Positions 1 through 8,606 of a stretch of 64,000 nt of DNA are shown here, piece after piece. The notes beneath the pieces were generated by a model that saw nothing but the letters and a program-made list of their open reading frames with translations, did not search any database and was not told the DNA's origin. Made by a program: the position numbers and the translations under genes. Each line of letters begins with the position of its first letter. Within the stretch, counting starts at the first letter, position 1. Source of the DNA: Candidatus Poseidoniaceae archaeon (GTDB lineage: Archaea; Thermoplasmatota; Poseidoniia; Poseidoniales; Poseidoniaceae); contig CASIAP010000006.1 in NCBI GenBank assembly GCA_949372645.1, forward strand, positions 1 to 64,000, read 5' to 3'.

Positions 1-200
1 TTGGCATTTCGTTTTATTTCGGTGCCATCACGTTCAGTGGAGATACAGGTTATTGGAATGATCGACCTGGTGTGACAAATTTCGTTGCAACCGCTGTCTT
101 AGGAATTGTCTTTTGGAGTGGAATTATCAAATGGCAACTGCCCCGAATTAAGAAATGGAATCGGAAAAGAAAGAACAACCACTCAACAGTGAATAATTGA
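1..200 (+). CDS. C-terminal fragment of a membrane protein (starts before the window)
   Basis: The third frame is open from the window edge to a TGA at 198-200, giving about 65 residues without a start. A hydrophobic stretch (TNFVATAVLGIVFW) is probably the last transmembrane helix. It is followed by a strongly basic tail (KWNRKRKNN), which by the positive-inside rule would lie in the cytoplasm. I do not recognise the family. Its spacing of about 120 bp to msrA suggests a separate transcription unit. Confidence 0.5.
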   Translation, partial: GISFYFGAITFSGDTGYWNDRPGVTNFVATAVLGIVFWSGIIKWQLPRIKKWNRKRKNNHSTVNN

Positions 201-270
201 ATTGCGAGAGCCACTCAAGGATGATCAATGAGTCCAGAGGGAATTCATTCGGCCAATACAGTCTTCCTGT

Positions 271-286
271 GTATTCAAGAGAATAC
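271..286. repeat. Inverted repeat upstream of msrA
   Basis: GTATTC, a four-base spacer AAGA, and GAATAC form a perfect six-base inverted repeat. Its downstream edge is 34 bases before the msrA start. The position would suit an operator or a leader hairpin. No function is shown; a six-base repeat can occur by chance. Confidence 0.3.
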
Positions 287-320
287 GAGGATTCAAAGCA
301 TCGATGCCTAACCTCAAGCC

Positions 321-845
321 ATGGAACGAGCGTTACTCGGTGGCGGCTGCTTTTGGTGTACTGAAGGAGCTTTCAAGGGATTGTATGGTGTTGAATCGGC
401 TTTGCCTGCATATGCAGGAGGCCATGACCCTAATCCCCGATACGAACCTGTATGTTCTGGCACAACCGGCCATGCTGAAATCGTCGAAGTCGTTTTTGAC
501 CCCGATTTAATTCCTTTTGAAACGCTGCTTGAAGTGTTCTTTACAGTCCACGATCCAACTCAATTTAATCGTCAAGGCAACGACATCGGTTCTCAATACC
601 GCAGTTGTATTATGCCAACGACTGAACAGCAAGTCGATATTGCACGGTCAACCATTGAAAAAATGCAGGAGTTCTACGACCGCCCAATTGTCACATCCAT
701 TGAAGAAGCGACACATTTTACCCTCGCTGAAGAATACCATTACGACTACTATGCACGCAATCCGGGTCAAGGCTACTGTATGGCCGTTGTTGGTCCAAAA
801 ATAAGTAAGGTCCGAGCGAAACATGCTCATCTCTACATAGCGTGA
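321..845 (+). CDS. msrA: Peptide-methionine (S)-S-oxide reductase MsrA
   Basis: Reduces the S-form of methionine sulfoxide in proteins and so repairs oxidised methionines in the cytoplasm. The 174-residue product carries the family signature GCFWC at residues 9-13, with catalytic Cys10. It also has the conserved YRS segment, the HYDYY-type segment, and a later Cys in GQGYC that could act as resolving cysteine. Length matches single-domain MsrA; no MsrB domain is fused. The ATG at 321 puts the signature six residues from the start region, as in short MsrA proteins. An overlapping frame beginning at 304 is a shadow. The gene stands alone before pruA, 32 bp downstream, and an inverted repeat lies upstream at 271-286. 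Oxidative protein repair fits an aerobic surface-ocean life. Confidence 0.93.
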   Translation: MERALLGGGCFWCTEGAFKGLYGVESALPAYAGGHDPNPRYEPVCSGTTGHAEIVEVVFDPDLIPFETLLEVFFTVHDPTQFNRQGNDIGSQYRSCIMPTTEQQVDIARSTIEKMQEFYDRPIVTSIEEATHFTLAEEYHYDYYARNPGQGYCMAVVGPKISKVRAKHAHLYIA

Positions 846-877
846 TGTTGAAGTGGCGGGTGCGATAGCATCGGTGC

Positions 878-2515
878 ATGGTGAACAATGTTCCTCGCCC
901 ACCGACCCCTGTTAACGAACCCGTACTCGGCTATCTTCCTGGAAGCCCTGAACGTATTGCACTGAAAGCTGAGATTGCTCGGCAAGAAAGTGAAATCATT
1001 GAAATTCCATGTATTATCAACGGTAAGGAAGTCTTCACTGGCGATGTTGTCGAACAAGTCATGCCCCACGATCACAGTCACGTGATTGCTCGTGTTCACA
1101 TGGCAAGTAAAGCCAACGTCGAAGAAGCCATTCAAGCCTCTCTCGATGCCCACGACATGTGGTCGAATATGCCATGGGAAGCACGTGCTGCTATTTTCCT
1201 CAAAGCCAGTGAATATTTGAGAGGAGACTACCGTGCTCAAATTAACGCCAGCACCATGTTGAATCAATCGAAAACATGCCATCAAGCAGAAATTGATTCT
1301 GCATGTGAACTCATCGACTTTTGGCGCTTCAATACCAATTACGCTCGTGAAATCTATGAAGACCTTCAACCACCGATCTCGACTTCTGCTATGTGGAACT
1401 CAAGTGAAGTCCGGCCTTTGGAAGGATTCGTGTTTTCGGTTACACCGTTTAACTTCTCGAGTATCGCTGCCAACCTTCCTTCAAGCGCTGCTATCATGGG
1501 CAACACTGGTGTTTGGAAACCAAGTCGAAACTCCTATGTATCCAACTACTTACTTATGCGACTGATGATGGATGCAGGGCTTCCAGCTGGTGTCATTAAC
1601 TTCATTCCAGGAAAGGCAAGCATGATTGGAGATACCGTTCTTGCTCACCCAATGCTTGCAGGGATTCACTTTACTGGTTCAACTTCTGTCTTCCGAAAGA
1701 TGTGGCGAGATGTGGCGAATAATCTTGAAAATTATCGCTCGTATCCTCGTGTCGTCGGAGAAACTGGAGGTAAGGACTTCATTGTAGCGCACCCTGACTG
1801 TGATGAAAAAGCAGTGATTGTAGCTCTTCTCCGTGGTTCTTTCGAATTCCAAGGACAGAAGTGCAGTGCTTCAAGTCGCGCCTATATTCCTCAGACCGTA
1901 TGGAATAACATCAAGGATGAATATTGTGCTGCAGTTGGTAAAATCACCATCGGTGATCCTCGAGACTTCACCAATTTCATGTCAGCCGTCATCGATAAGA
2001 AATCCTTTGACAACATCACCGGTTATATCGACCGAGCCAAGGCTGATACAGGATGCGAAATCGTGACAGGGGGCGGCTATGACGGCTCTAAGGGTTACTT
2101 TGTAGAACCGACCACCATTGTATGCTCTGACCCTCATTACGAATCGATGGCACAGGAAATATTTGGTCCTGTTCTTTCCATTCACGTCTATCCAGACAAC
2201 GGGTTTGATGCAGTTCTCAAGACCTGTGATGAGACTTCTGAATACGCATTGACTGGCTCAATTTTTGCCACCAAGCGTGAAGATGTTGTCACTGCAATGA
2301 ACGTACTTCGCTATGCTGCTGGTAATTTCTACATCAACGACAAGCCAACCGGTGCCGTTGTCGGTCAACAACCGTTTGGTGGAGCACGTGGCAGTGGAAC
2401 CAACGACAAAGCGGGCTCTCCGCTCAATTTGTTGCGCTGGGTCTCGCCTCGTTCAATCAAGGAAACATTCGCACCTCCGCATTCGTGGGGCTACGGTTTC
2501 CTCGGCGAAAAGTGA
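878..2515 (+). CDS. pruA: L-glutamate gamma-semialdehyde (1-pyrroline-5-carboxylate) dehydrogenase, ALDH4 type
   Basis: Oxidises glutamate semialdehyde, in equilibrium with pyrroline-5-carboxylate, to glutamate with NAD+, the last step of proline and ornithine breakdown. The 545-residue protein is full length for the ALDH4A1 group. It begins with the group-specific NEPVLGYLPGSPER near residues 13-26. The general base is Glu295 in GETGGK and the nucleophile is Cys329 in GQKCSASSR. The C-terminal NFYINDKPTGAVVGQQPFGG segment is also typical. From family knowledge, this N-terminal layout is shared with mitochondrial and some bacterial enzymes rather than with short archaeal ALDHs, so acquisition by transfer is likely. 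No proline dehydrogenase gene lies in the window. Product reading is secure. Confidence 0.93.
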   Translation: MVNNVPRPPTPVNEPVLGYLPGSPERIALKAEIARQESEIIEIPCIINGKEVFTGDVVEQVMPHDHSHVIARVHMASKANVEEAIQASLDAHDMWSNMPWEARAAIFLKASEYLRGDYRAQINASTMLNQSKTCHQAEIDSACELIDFWRFNTNYAREIYEDLQPPISTSAMWNSSEVRPLEGFVFSVTPFNFSSIAANLPSSAAIMGNTGVWKPSRNSYVSNYLLMRLMMDAGLPAGVINFIPGKASMIGDTVLAHPMLAGIHFTGSTSVFRKMWRDVANNLENYRSYPRVVGETGGKDFIVAHPDCDEKAVIVALLRGSFEFQGQKCSASSRAYIPQTVWNNIKDEYCAAVGKITIGDPRDFTNFMSAVIDKKSFDNITGYIDRAKADTGCEIVTGGGYDGSKGYFVEPTTIVCSDPHYESMAQEIFGPVLSIHVYPDNGFDAVLKTCDETSEYALTGSIFATKREDVVTAMNVLRYAAGNFYINDKPTGAVVGQQPFGGARGSGTNDKAGSPLNLLRWVSPRSIKETFAPPHSWGYGFLGEK

Positions 2516-2517
2516 AC

Positions 2518-2928
2518 TTACTGCTTTTTACTCCGATCGATTCGATGAAGCGAATCAACCAACACTCGGGATTCAATACGTTGACTGACTAAAGAAATCA
2601 GCCACCAGCCTATTGTCAACAACGGGGTAGATACAAGCACAACCAAACCGAACCAGAGAAGAATTCGACCATCCATTATTGGCCATGCCCAGATCCCGGT
2701 CACTCCCAGAGTGATCAGAAAATACAGACGAGCAGCCTCACTCGGAGTTGACCAGCCACGATGATCACGACGAGGAGCAAACAGATATTCTTTCACTCCC
2801 ATGTCTTGAAGGCTGAGAGAGAGAATATGAAGGGGTGTTTTTCGCCATTGTGTTCCGGTGGGTTGATGTGTGAGTGGCTGAAGCGCCAATCCCGCAATGA
2901 TGATGGCTTTGGCCGAATGCTGTAACAT
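2518..2928 (-). CDS. Small membrane protein of unknown function
   Basis: A 136-residue protein with two likely transmembrane helices at about residues 68-87 and 90-112. A basic N-terminal half precedes them, and the C-terminal tail is charged (RIDRSKKQ). I do not recognise the family. The gene is convergent with pruA, with two bases between the stops, and divergent from the PrsW protease gene with 74 bp between starts, so the two may share a promoter region. A later Met at about residue 43 is an alternative start. Coding status rests on its fit between neighbours and its membrane profile. Confidence 0.5.
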   Translation of the reverse strand: MLQHSAKAIIIAGLALQPLTHQPTGTQWRKTPLHILSLSLQDMGVKEYLFAPRRDHRGWSTPSEAARLYFLITLGVTGIWAWPIMDGRILLWFGLVVLVSTPLLTIGWWLISLVSQRIESRVLVDSLHRIDRSKKQ

Positions 2929-3002
2929 CAGTGACGAATGATGGGCGAACTGAGCGGGACCTCTTCGTAAATGTGATAGGGTAACCTCTCGCTGTTCACA
3001 TC

Positions 3003-4433
3003 ATGCAGGGTCTTCCAACTACACCGTTGACCCCGCCTCCACCAGGCCTCACACTCGCACATCCATCGACTCCATGGAAAGTTGTTCGTTCGATGCTTGG
3101 GTTTGTATTCCTAGTACTAATCATTGTTCAGGTATCTTTTGTCTCCATATTTGCAGGCATTCTCGACAGTGATTTTGATGGTGACCTTGGACCGTCAAAC
3201 CCCTTCTACGCTCTTTTTGGAACGGTTTGCTTAATCCCGTGTGTAGCTGGTTTTGCCTTTCTTCGACGTCCAAGACTCACGCACGTGATACGCGGCACTG
3301 AATCTATAGAAGGACGGACTTTTAACATGATTGCACCCTATACTGCAATTCAATCATTGCAACCAATTCATGTTGATCACCATCTTGTCCGAGATTCAAC
3401 TCCATTGGAGATGCCTCCTGGGAAATATTTGTGGTGGTTGTTTTTTGGTGGAGTGACCATCAGTACTGCTTGCATGCTCCCTCTCTTCATTGTTGGACTC
3501 AATCTCTTTACAGGACTGCTTTTTGGGTTCATTGCAATTCCGGCATTTGTCATCGGTTTTTCAACTCCTGTATTCGCATGGTGGTCGACTTTAAACGCCT
3601 ACTTCGGCCTTCCAACAACGCGTCGACTGGCTGAATGGATGTTAATTGCTGGAATGGTTTCGGCGGCCCCTGCTGTAGTAATCAACTCATTTGTGTCTCC
3701 AATACTTCTCAGTGGAATTGGCATCGATACACTTGATCCGATGGGTATTGGCTACGGAATGATTCTCTTTCTTTCTGCTCCAATCGGTGAAGAGCTCTGT
3801 AAAGCACTCGCTATACTCGCTTTAGCACGCTTTATTGACAGTCCACGTCGCGGGTTCCAAATTGGATTTACTGTAGGATTAGGCTTCGCTTTACTCGAGA
3901 ACTCGATGTATGTGTTAAGCGCTTTTTTTGCTGGTGAAGATTCCGCCCTCTTGTTTCCCATAACCAGTCTGGTTCGAGGTATTGGTTCAATTCCAGCACA
4001 CGGACTTTGGACTGGCATCTCGGGATATGCAATTGGTTCGTATCTGAGCACTCGGTATACACCGCCTGCTCATCCGGGATATCAGGTCACCTCTGAACGC
4101 ACTGAGACGATAACCAATGAATGGATGTTGTTGAGCTCTTCAGGAGAAGTAATGAAACAATCATCAACCGAATTTTCCGAACCAATACGGGTGCCAAGAT
4201 GGCTTTGTTCTTCAAAGGAAAATGCATTTCCTCTTCCAAAGAAACCAATGTATGGAATTGCTTTGGCAATGTTGTTCCATTCTTTTTGGAATGGCTCTTC
4301 TTGGCTAATCAGTATCGTATTTGTGGATGCGCATGTGCTGTTGTATCTCTTCTTCGTATTAGGGTGGACTGTGTTTCTGATTGGAGGGCTTTGGCTCATG
4401 ACTCGCAAGATCTTGCCAACCGCTCTCTCGTAA
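3003..4433 (+). CDS. PrsW-type glutamic intramembrane protease
   Basis: A multi-pass membrane protein of 476 residues in the PrsW family, membrane-embedded proteases of the same superfamily as CAAX proteases. The signature residues are all visible: EE-x2-K at Glu263, Glu264 and Lys267 (GEELCKAL); Glu299-Asn300 in FALLENSMY; His333 in PAHGLWTG; and His426 in LFHSFWNG. About eight hydrophobic segments surround them. In bacteria PrsW cleaves an anti-sigma factor; that role does not transfer to archaea, so the substrate here is unknown. A soluble loop of about 70 residues (350-415) between the third and fourth motifs is unusually long. It is followed after 91 bp by the DUF92 gene. Confidence 0.8.
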   Translation: MQGLPTTPLTPPPPGLTLAHPSTPWKVVRSMLGFVFLVLIIVQVSFVSIFAGILDSDFDGDLGPSNPFYALFGTVCLIPCVAGFAFLRRPRLTHVIRGTESIEGRTFNMIAPYTAIQSLQPIHVDHHLVRDSTPLEMPPGKYLWWLFFGGVTISTACMLPLFIVGLNLFTGLLFGFIAIPAFVIGFSTPVFAWWSTLNAYFGLPTTRRLAEWMLIAGMVSAAPAVVINSFVSPILLSGIGIDTLDPMGIGYGMILFLSAPIGEELCKALAILALARFIDSPRRGFQIGFTVGLGFALLENSMYVLSAFFAGEDSALLFPITSLVRGIGSIPAHGLWTGISGYAIGSYLSTRYTPPAHPGYQVTSERTETITNEWMLLSSSGEVMKQSSTEFSEPIRVPRWLCSSKENAFPLPKKPMYGIALAMLFHSFWNGSSWLISIVFVDAHVLLYLFFVLGWTVFLIGGLWLMTRKILPTALS

Positions 4434-4497
4434 TCCAAAGCCCGCATCGAATCGCCAATTGCCGGATTCCATAGGCAAAGCACCTTTGAATGAGAAG

Positions 4498-4513
4498 AAA
4501 CCCCCGTGGGTTT
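4498..4513 (+). repeat. Short hairpin before the DUF92 gene
   Basis: AAACCC, loop CCGT, then GGGTTT form a perfect six-base stem ending 11 bases before the ATG at 4525. No T-run follows, so a terminator for the PrsW gene is not strongly supported. A leader hairpin that hides the ribosome-binding region is another reading. Confidence 0.3.
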
Positions 4514-4524
4514 GAGGGATATCA

Positions 4525-5298
4525 ATGGATGTGCTTTCTGGTGGTCTTAATCAAGGCAACTTGATTGTTACTACGGTTCTTTTATTCGGCTTAGTGATTG
4601 TATCACGCCAAGCGAAAATGCTTGATAAACCGGGAATTATCGCTGCCAGTGCACTTGGTTTTGTCGTAGGTGCTTTGGGACATTGGACTTGGCTCCTCAT
4701 TCTACTCGGTTTTCTTTTGGCCTCACATAAAGCAACGAAATGGAGATTTGAGGAAAAAAGAATTCGAGGAATGTCTGAATCAGAAGACGGCCACCGAAGT
4801 TATGGCAATGTCATTGCCAATGGGGGGCTCCCAGGGATTGTTGCTGTTTTGGCCTTCTTCACTAACGATTGGCACAATGGACTTTGGATGTTCAGTGCAG
4901 CTGTTGCTGTGGCTGCATCAGATACCTTTGCCAGCGAAATAGGCTGCCTTGATGATAATGTTCGTATGATTACAACCATGAAAAAATGTGAGCCTGGAAT
5001 AAATGGTGGATTTTCGCCATCTGGGCAAAAGGCCGCATTTGTTGGTTCGAGTATGATTGCTGTTCTGGCTTTCTTTGCTTGGATGGCCACCAATGCACAT
5101 ATGGACGACCTCCAAACTGGGTTGTTAAAAGTTGTTCTCGTCGCCATTATTGGTTGGCTAGGGTGCCAAATGGATAGTCTCTTAGGCGCTGTTTTTGAAA
5201 ACCGTGGCTACCTCACCAAAGGCGGCGTTAATGGTATTTCCATCACCTTTGGGATGCTTGCAATGTGGGCAATACTCTCATCCGGATTGTTTGCGTGA
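4525..5298 (+). CDS. DUF92 (TIGR00297/TMEM19) family membrane protein
   Basis: A 257-residue polytopic membrane protein with DUF92 hallmarks: AASDTFASEIG at 130-140, GINGGFSPSGQ at 158-168, and GCQMDSLLGAVFENRG at 213-228. About six hydrophobic segments are present. From established knowledge, the plant member VTE6 phosphorylates phytyl phosphate, so a polyprenyl-phosphate kinase activity is one possibility. Archaeal members are not characterised to my knowledge. The conserved Asp/Glu residues sit on predicted loops, as expected for a lipid-phosphate enzyme. It could serve prenyl salvage alongside the isoprenoid genes elsewhere in the window, which is inference only. Confidence 0.8.
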   Translation: MDVLSGGLNQGNLIVTTVLLFGLVIVSRQAKMLDKPGIIAASALGFVVGALGHWTWLLILLGFLLASHKATKWRFEEKRIRGMSESEDGHRSYGNVIANGGLPGIVAVLAFFTNDWHNGLWMFSAAVAVAASDTFASEIGCLDDNVRMITTMKKCEPGINGGFSPSGQKAAFVGSSMIAVLAFFAWMATNAHMDDLQTGLLKVVLVAIIGWLGCQMDSLLGAVFENRGYLTKGGVNGISITFGMLAMWAILSSGLFA

Positions 5299-5334
5299 TT
5301 GGGTTAGAATCGTTATCAAAAGGCCATCGCCTTC

Positions 5335-5625
5335 ATGAACCAAAACCATCTGGTGATGACAATGCGCCAGCGTAGCCTTGCCTTTGTCTTGCTTGCACTC
5401 TTACTTGGAGTGGCTGCAACAGGAGCTGTTAATGCTGCAGAAGACCCTGAATATGAACCAGGCTTCATTGAATGGGATGTCAAACCCGTTGAACGATTAT
5501 TTGTCGAAGGTTTGGATGCTGAAGAAGCGGTTCTTCAACGCCAACGCACTGATAATGCTGTTGGCAGCCAAGCCGTGCAATACTGCGAGGGGGAATCGAT
5601 CCAATGTACTCACAGTCAGCAGTGA
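5335..5625 (+). CDS. Secreted/membrane protein, N-terminal piece of a frameshifted gene
   Basis: The first 96 residues hold a clear signal peptide or anchor (SLAFVLLALLLGVAATGAVNA, ending near an AxA-like site at about residue 34). A short extracellular segment follows, and the frame ends at a TGA at 5623-5625. The next reading frame (5604-5891) continues with sequence of the same extracellular character, and the frame then returns to the original at 5878. The simplest reading is one gene, 5335-7677, with two compensating single-base shifts. A true upstream gene with a short overlap cannot be excluded. Codon use shows no change that I can see by eye. Confidence 0.6.
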   Translation: MNQNHLVMTMRQRSLAFVLLALLLGVAATGAVNAAEDPEYEPGFIEWDVKPVERLFVEGLDAEEAVLQRQRTDNAVGSQAVQYCEGESIQCTHSQQ

Positions 5626-5891
5626 TCCGATTGCAAAATCCAGTCAATGCTACGGTCAACATGACGGTGTTCATGTCTGCATACATTGACGGCGTTGGAG
5701 GACCTCAATTCTGTGAACGCCAACTTGGCACTGGACAGCAGTTTTCACGATGGATTTATTCGGTTGACGCAGGTGGAGTTCCAGTGTATGATTCTGTCGT
5801 CACTCAAGTTGTCAATACCGATACTTCCAACTCGGCAATGAATTTCTCAGGTAGATCGTATCGAAGTCTTCCTTTCGATGGGAGTTGGTGA
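5604..5891 (+). CDS. Secreted/membrane protein, middle piece of a frameshifted gene
   Basis: This frame overlaps its upstream piece by 22 bases and its downstream piece by 14. It lacks any signal peptide of its own, yet its sequence looks like an extracellular beta-rich domain (NATVNMTVFMSAYIDG, FCERQLGTGQQFSRW). It reads smoothly onto the next piece, where GDVFTLSVSAQNNC continues the same style. A free-standing 95-residue protein of this kind would have no export signal, which favours one gene interrupted by two frameshifts, or an assembly error. Confidence 0.55.
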   Translation: MYSQSAVIRLQNPVNATVNMTVFMSAYIDGVGGPQFCERQLGTGQQFSRWIYSVDAGGVPVYDSVVTQVVNTDTSNSAMNFSGRSYRSLPFDGSW

Positions 5892-7677
5892 TGTCTTCAC
5901 ACTTTCAGTTTCTGCTCAAAACAATTGTGCTGGAAGTACCATTCAAGTCCAATGGGGCGCATTTGAGCAGAACAGTGGTGGCATCATTATGGAAGGTCAA
6001 CTCTACGAACCAGAAGCTCGTGTTTTTGTCGATGCTGAACGTCGAGCACACATCGAGTTTGAACCCTTATTTCCTTGGGGTGCCGATGATGTCAAAACGA
6101 CAAAATGGGAACTCTGGGGTCCATTGGCAGGTGATGAAAAGTTCGTCAAAGATGAAGATTTGATCATGGAAACCTCGACTGGAAGGATACGGATTGACCG
6201 TTCTCTTCCAGGGAATAACACCATTTGGGCTTGGTCGGGAATAATTCCTTTGACCCCCGGCGATGCAAATTTAGAAGTCTGTGTACAAACGGTATCAGGA
6301 AATTTGAACAGTGATTGCCACGCCTTCGGAATCATCCGATTTGAAGTGGAGAAGGAAGATGAAGGACTTGCAAGTTCAACTCTGTTTTTATCGCTGACCA
6401 CCTTTGGTTCATTGATTGGATTCATGGTGATGCTGGTGAAAAAGGATGAACTCCCACCACTTCCAATACTCGCAGGAATTCTACTCATGACCATTCTCTT
6501 TATTCCAACAGCGATAAGTCAACCAAATTTGGGTTCAACTGAACTTATCGATGACCATACCCGGGTGTATGATACTGAAGTCTATGATGAAAATATGCAA
6601 CCGATGATGATTTCTGAAATGTTTGATGGTAAAGATGTTCTTGTCCTTGCTATCGCCTTACCAGGAACTCAGAATGTGGCAGACCAGGCGATTGAATTGA
6701 ATAAAACCCTTGACCTTCTTGGCGAGGAGGTATCGGTTGTGCATATCCTCGCAGGCATGGATGCTTCTACAACCGATGTTTCGTCTATGAATTCGAGCTA
6801 CAACCTCACTTGGTCAACGTATGTAGATTTGGATGAATCATTTACTCGAAGTTCACCAAATGGAACTTCTGATTCAATCCTCGTAATCGATAAAACGATG
6901 CGTGTGGTCTACTCCAATGCCCCTTCAGCCTCTTCAGAAGAAATAATCAGTGCCGTTGAAAGTATCAACAACGGTGGTAGCTCAAGTGCATGGTCGTATT
7001 TATCCTTAATCTTCGGACCCGGTTTGTTTTTATTCTTCTTAGCACTTCCTCGTGAAGAATATGAAGAATTAGAAGACCCTTTGCCAGTAGGTTTGCACTG
7101 GGGAGCCATTATTGCCGCCGGTGGTGCAGGAATCGTCTTGGTGAATCTACCAATGCTCATTGCAACGCTTGCCCCAATACCTTCGAATACCTTGTTTTGG
7201 ATTGATATTGCCATGTTCGTTTGGTTACTTGAAATGAGTCTTGTTACTGCTCGACGAGGTACTCCGTATGAAGCTGACTTCTTAGGTGCACTTATTCACA
7301 AATTATTTCCAAAAGCATTCCGTGACTGGCGTGGAGTTGAAGACATGCAGCGTGATTCTTTGATCGGTATCTGGCTGGGATGGTTTGGCTGGTTCGCATT
7401 CCCAGCGTTGTTCCCACAAGGTATAGCTGCTGCAATGCTAAGCGGAGTGACTGGAATCTTCTTCGGAGTTCTAATGTTTGTATTGATCGTACTTCTTGGT
7501 GGAGCAGTGACCCTCTTGTTACGACTCATCGCTTCACTTGGTGGTTCGATCTCTCGTCTGTTTGGAGAATATGGATCGGAAACATTTGCTCAATACTCAG
7601 GATGGTGTATCATTCCTATCGCACTCTGGGCAATAGGAAATACTATTATTTCGCTGCTTGAGATAGGTATTCTTTGA
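5878..7677 (+). CDS. Membrane protein with extracellular thioredoxin-like domain (main part of a frameshifted gene)
   Basis: The remaining 599 residues contain a beta-rich N-terminal region (1-160) and two close membrane helices around 166-188 and 192-213. A domain at about 220-365 resembles the thioredoxin/peroxiredoxin fold by its order of elements (KDVLVLAIALPGT; a helix; VSVVHILAGMD; DSILVIDKTMRVVYS). No CxxC is present in it, so a redox role is doubtful. Several further membrane helices fill 375-599. The start shown is only the first Met of the frame; the true N-terminus is probably at 5335. The TGA overlaps the TTG start of the following nuclease frame. Confidence 0.6.
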   Translation: MGVGDVFTLSVSAQNNCAGSTIQVQWGAFEQNSGGIIMEGQLYEPEARVFVDAERRAHIEFEPLFPWGADDVKTTKWELWGPLAGDEKFVKDEDLIMETSTGRIRIDRSLPGNNTIWAWSGIIPLTPGDANLEVCVQTVSGNLNSDCHAFGIIRFEVEKEDEGLASSTLFLSLTTFGSLIGFMVMLVKKDELPPLPILAGILLMTILFIPTAISQPNLGSTELIDDHTRVYDTEVYDENMQPMMISEMFDGKDVLVLAIALPGTQNVADQAIELNKTLDLLGEEVSVVHILAGMDASTTDVSSMNSSYNLTWSTYVDLDESFTRSSPNGTSDSILVIDKTMRVVYSNAPSASSEEIISAVESINNGGSSSAWSYLSLIFGPGLFLFFLALPREEYEELEDPLPVGLHWGAIIAAGGAGIVLVNLPMLIATLAPIPSNTLFWIDIAMFVWLLEMSLVTARRGTPYEADFLGALIHKLFPKAFRDWRGVEDMQRDSLIGIWLGWFGWFAFPALFPQGIAAAMLSGVTGIFFGVLMFVLIVLLGGAVTLLLRLIASLGGSISRLFGEYGSETFAQYSGWCIIPIALWAIGNTIISLLEIGIL

Positions 7678-8606
7678 CCGAATCTTTGACTACCGTTGAG
7701 GCCAATTCGGTAAGTATGAACCCTAAAACTGAATGGAGTCGAACACGAAGAGATTTGTTTTTGAAGTGCCCACGGGCCTGGTATTTACGCTATGGCCATT
7801 CAATGTCTTCATCGGATGTTAATGAATTTCAATCCAGTCGCCGACCATGGGACTTGATGCTTAGATCAATGAAAGAAATACTTATTGAACGTTTAGAGGA
7901 CTTACGTGAAGGAAAACAATGGTCACCATTGCTTCTCAAACATCAACTCAAGTATTCGTTACAAAAACAAATTAAACAGAGCACACACTGTGTAAAAAAA
8001 AGATATTTTGAAGCGTTATTACGTTACGCTAACCAACGCTTTGAGTTATTATGGCGATGCAGAATTATTCGACAATTGGAACAAAGAAAATATCCATGCT
8101 GGTATGTATTGGACCGTACAGAATCAGTACCAATCGGTACTCGGCGAATCTATGCATCACCTGATCTTGCTGTTTTAATCCAAAACCGATGGCATCTTGT
8201 ACGTTTTGATATGCAAAGTTCTCCCAGAAGAACTACCGATGAATTTGAAGCAAATGCAATGGTGCTATGGGCGAAGCATCACGGTGGTTTCCCTCAGCGG
8301 GCATATTACTACCGCTTGCATACCATTGGATGGTGGAGAGGTTTTTGGAATATAGAAACGTTTCAACCAAATGAGCATTCAGTAAAGCAATGCCATAAAT
8401 TACTCGAGTATGATTGTGAGGCAATGCTTGAAATTCAGAGATATGCAAACCTCAATCTTGCTTTACTTCCATTAGCCAAGAGCAAGAACACTTGCCGATC
8501 ATGCTCTTTTCGAGAGCGCTGTCCAGGTGGAGAAGATCTCGTCACTGCCCGACAAGAGCAAACATTGCTTGAACTTGGATATAAATCGGCATCAAGCAAG
8601 ACTTGA
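7674..8606 (+). CDS. Cas4/AddB-like PD-(D/E)XK nuclease-family protein with altered active site
   Basis: The 310-residue protein has the iron-sulfur nuclease layout: Cys32 in KCPRAWYLRYG near the start, and Cys274-x2-Cys277-x5-Cys283 (CRSCSFRERCPGG) near the end. This is the spacing seen in Cas4, AddB and Dna2. The PD-(D/E)XK core fits ASPDLAV (Asp164), then VRFDMQ (Asp179), but the position of the catalytic Lys is Gln181. It may therefore bind DNA without cutting, or use another base. The TTG at 7674 overlaps the previous stop; ATG at 7716 (MNPKTEWSRT) is an equally good start. The two nucleases at 35-38.7 kb are relatives with the Lys intact. No CRISPR array or cas gene is nearby. Confidence 0.65.
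   Translation: MTESLTTVEANSVSMNPKTEWSRTRRDLFLKCPRAWYLRYGHSMSSSDVNEFQSSRRPWDLMLRSMKEILIERLEDLREGKQWSPLLLKHQLKYSLQKQIKQSTHCVKKRYFEALLRYANQRFELLWRCRIIRQLEQRKYPCWYVLDRTESVPIGTRRIYASPDLAVLIQNRWHLVRFDMQSSPRRTTDEFEANAMVLWAKHHGGFPQRAYYYRLHTIGWWRGFWNIETFQPNEHSVKQCHKLLEYDCEAMLEIQRYANLNLALLPLAKSKNTCRSCSFRERCPGGEDLVTARQEQTLLELGYKSASSKT

Noticed and set aside
7674-8606. CRISPR adaptation gene cas4
   Set aside because: No array or other cas genes, and the catalytic Lys is missing.
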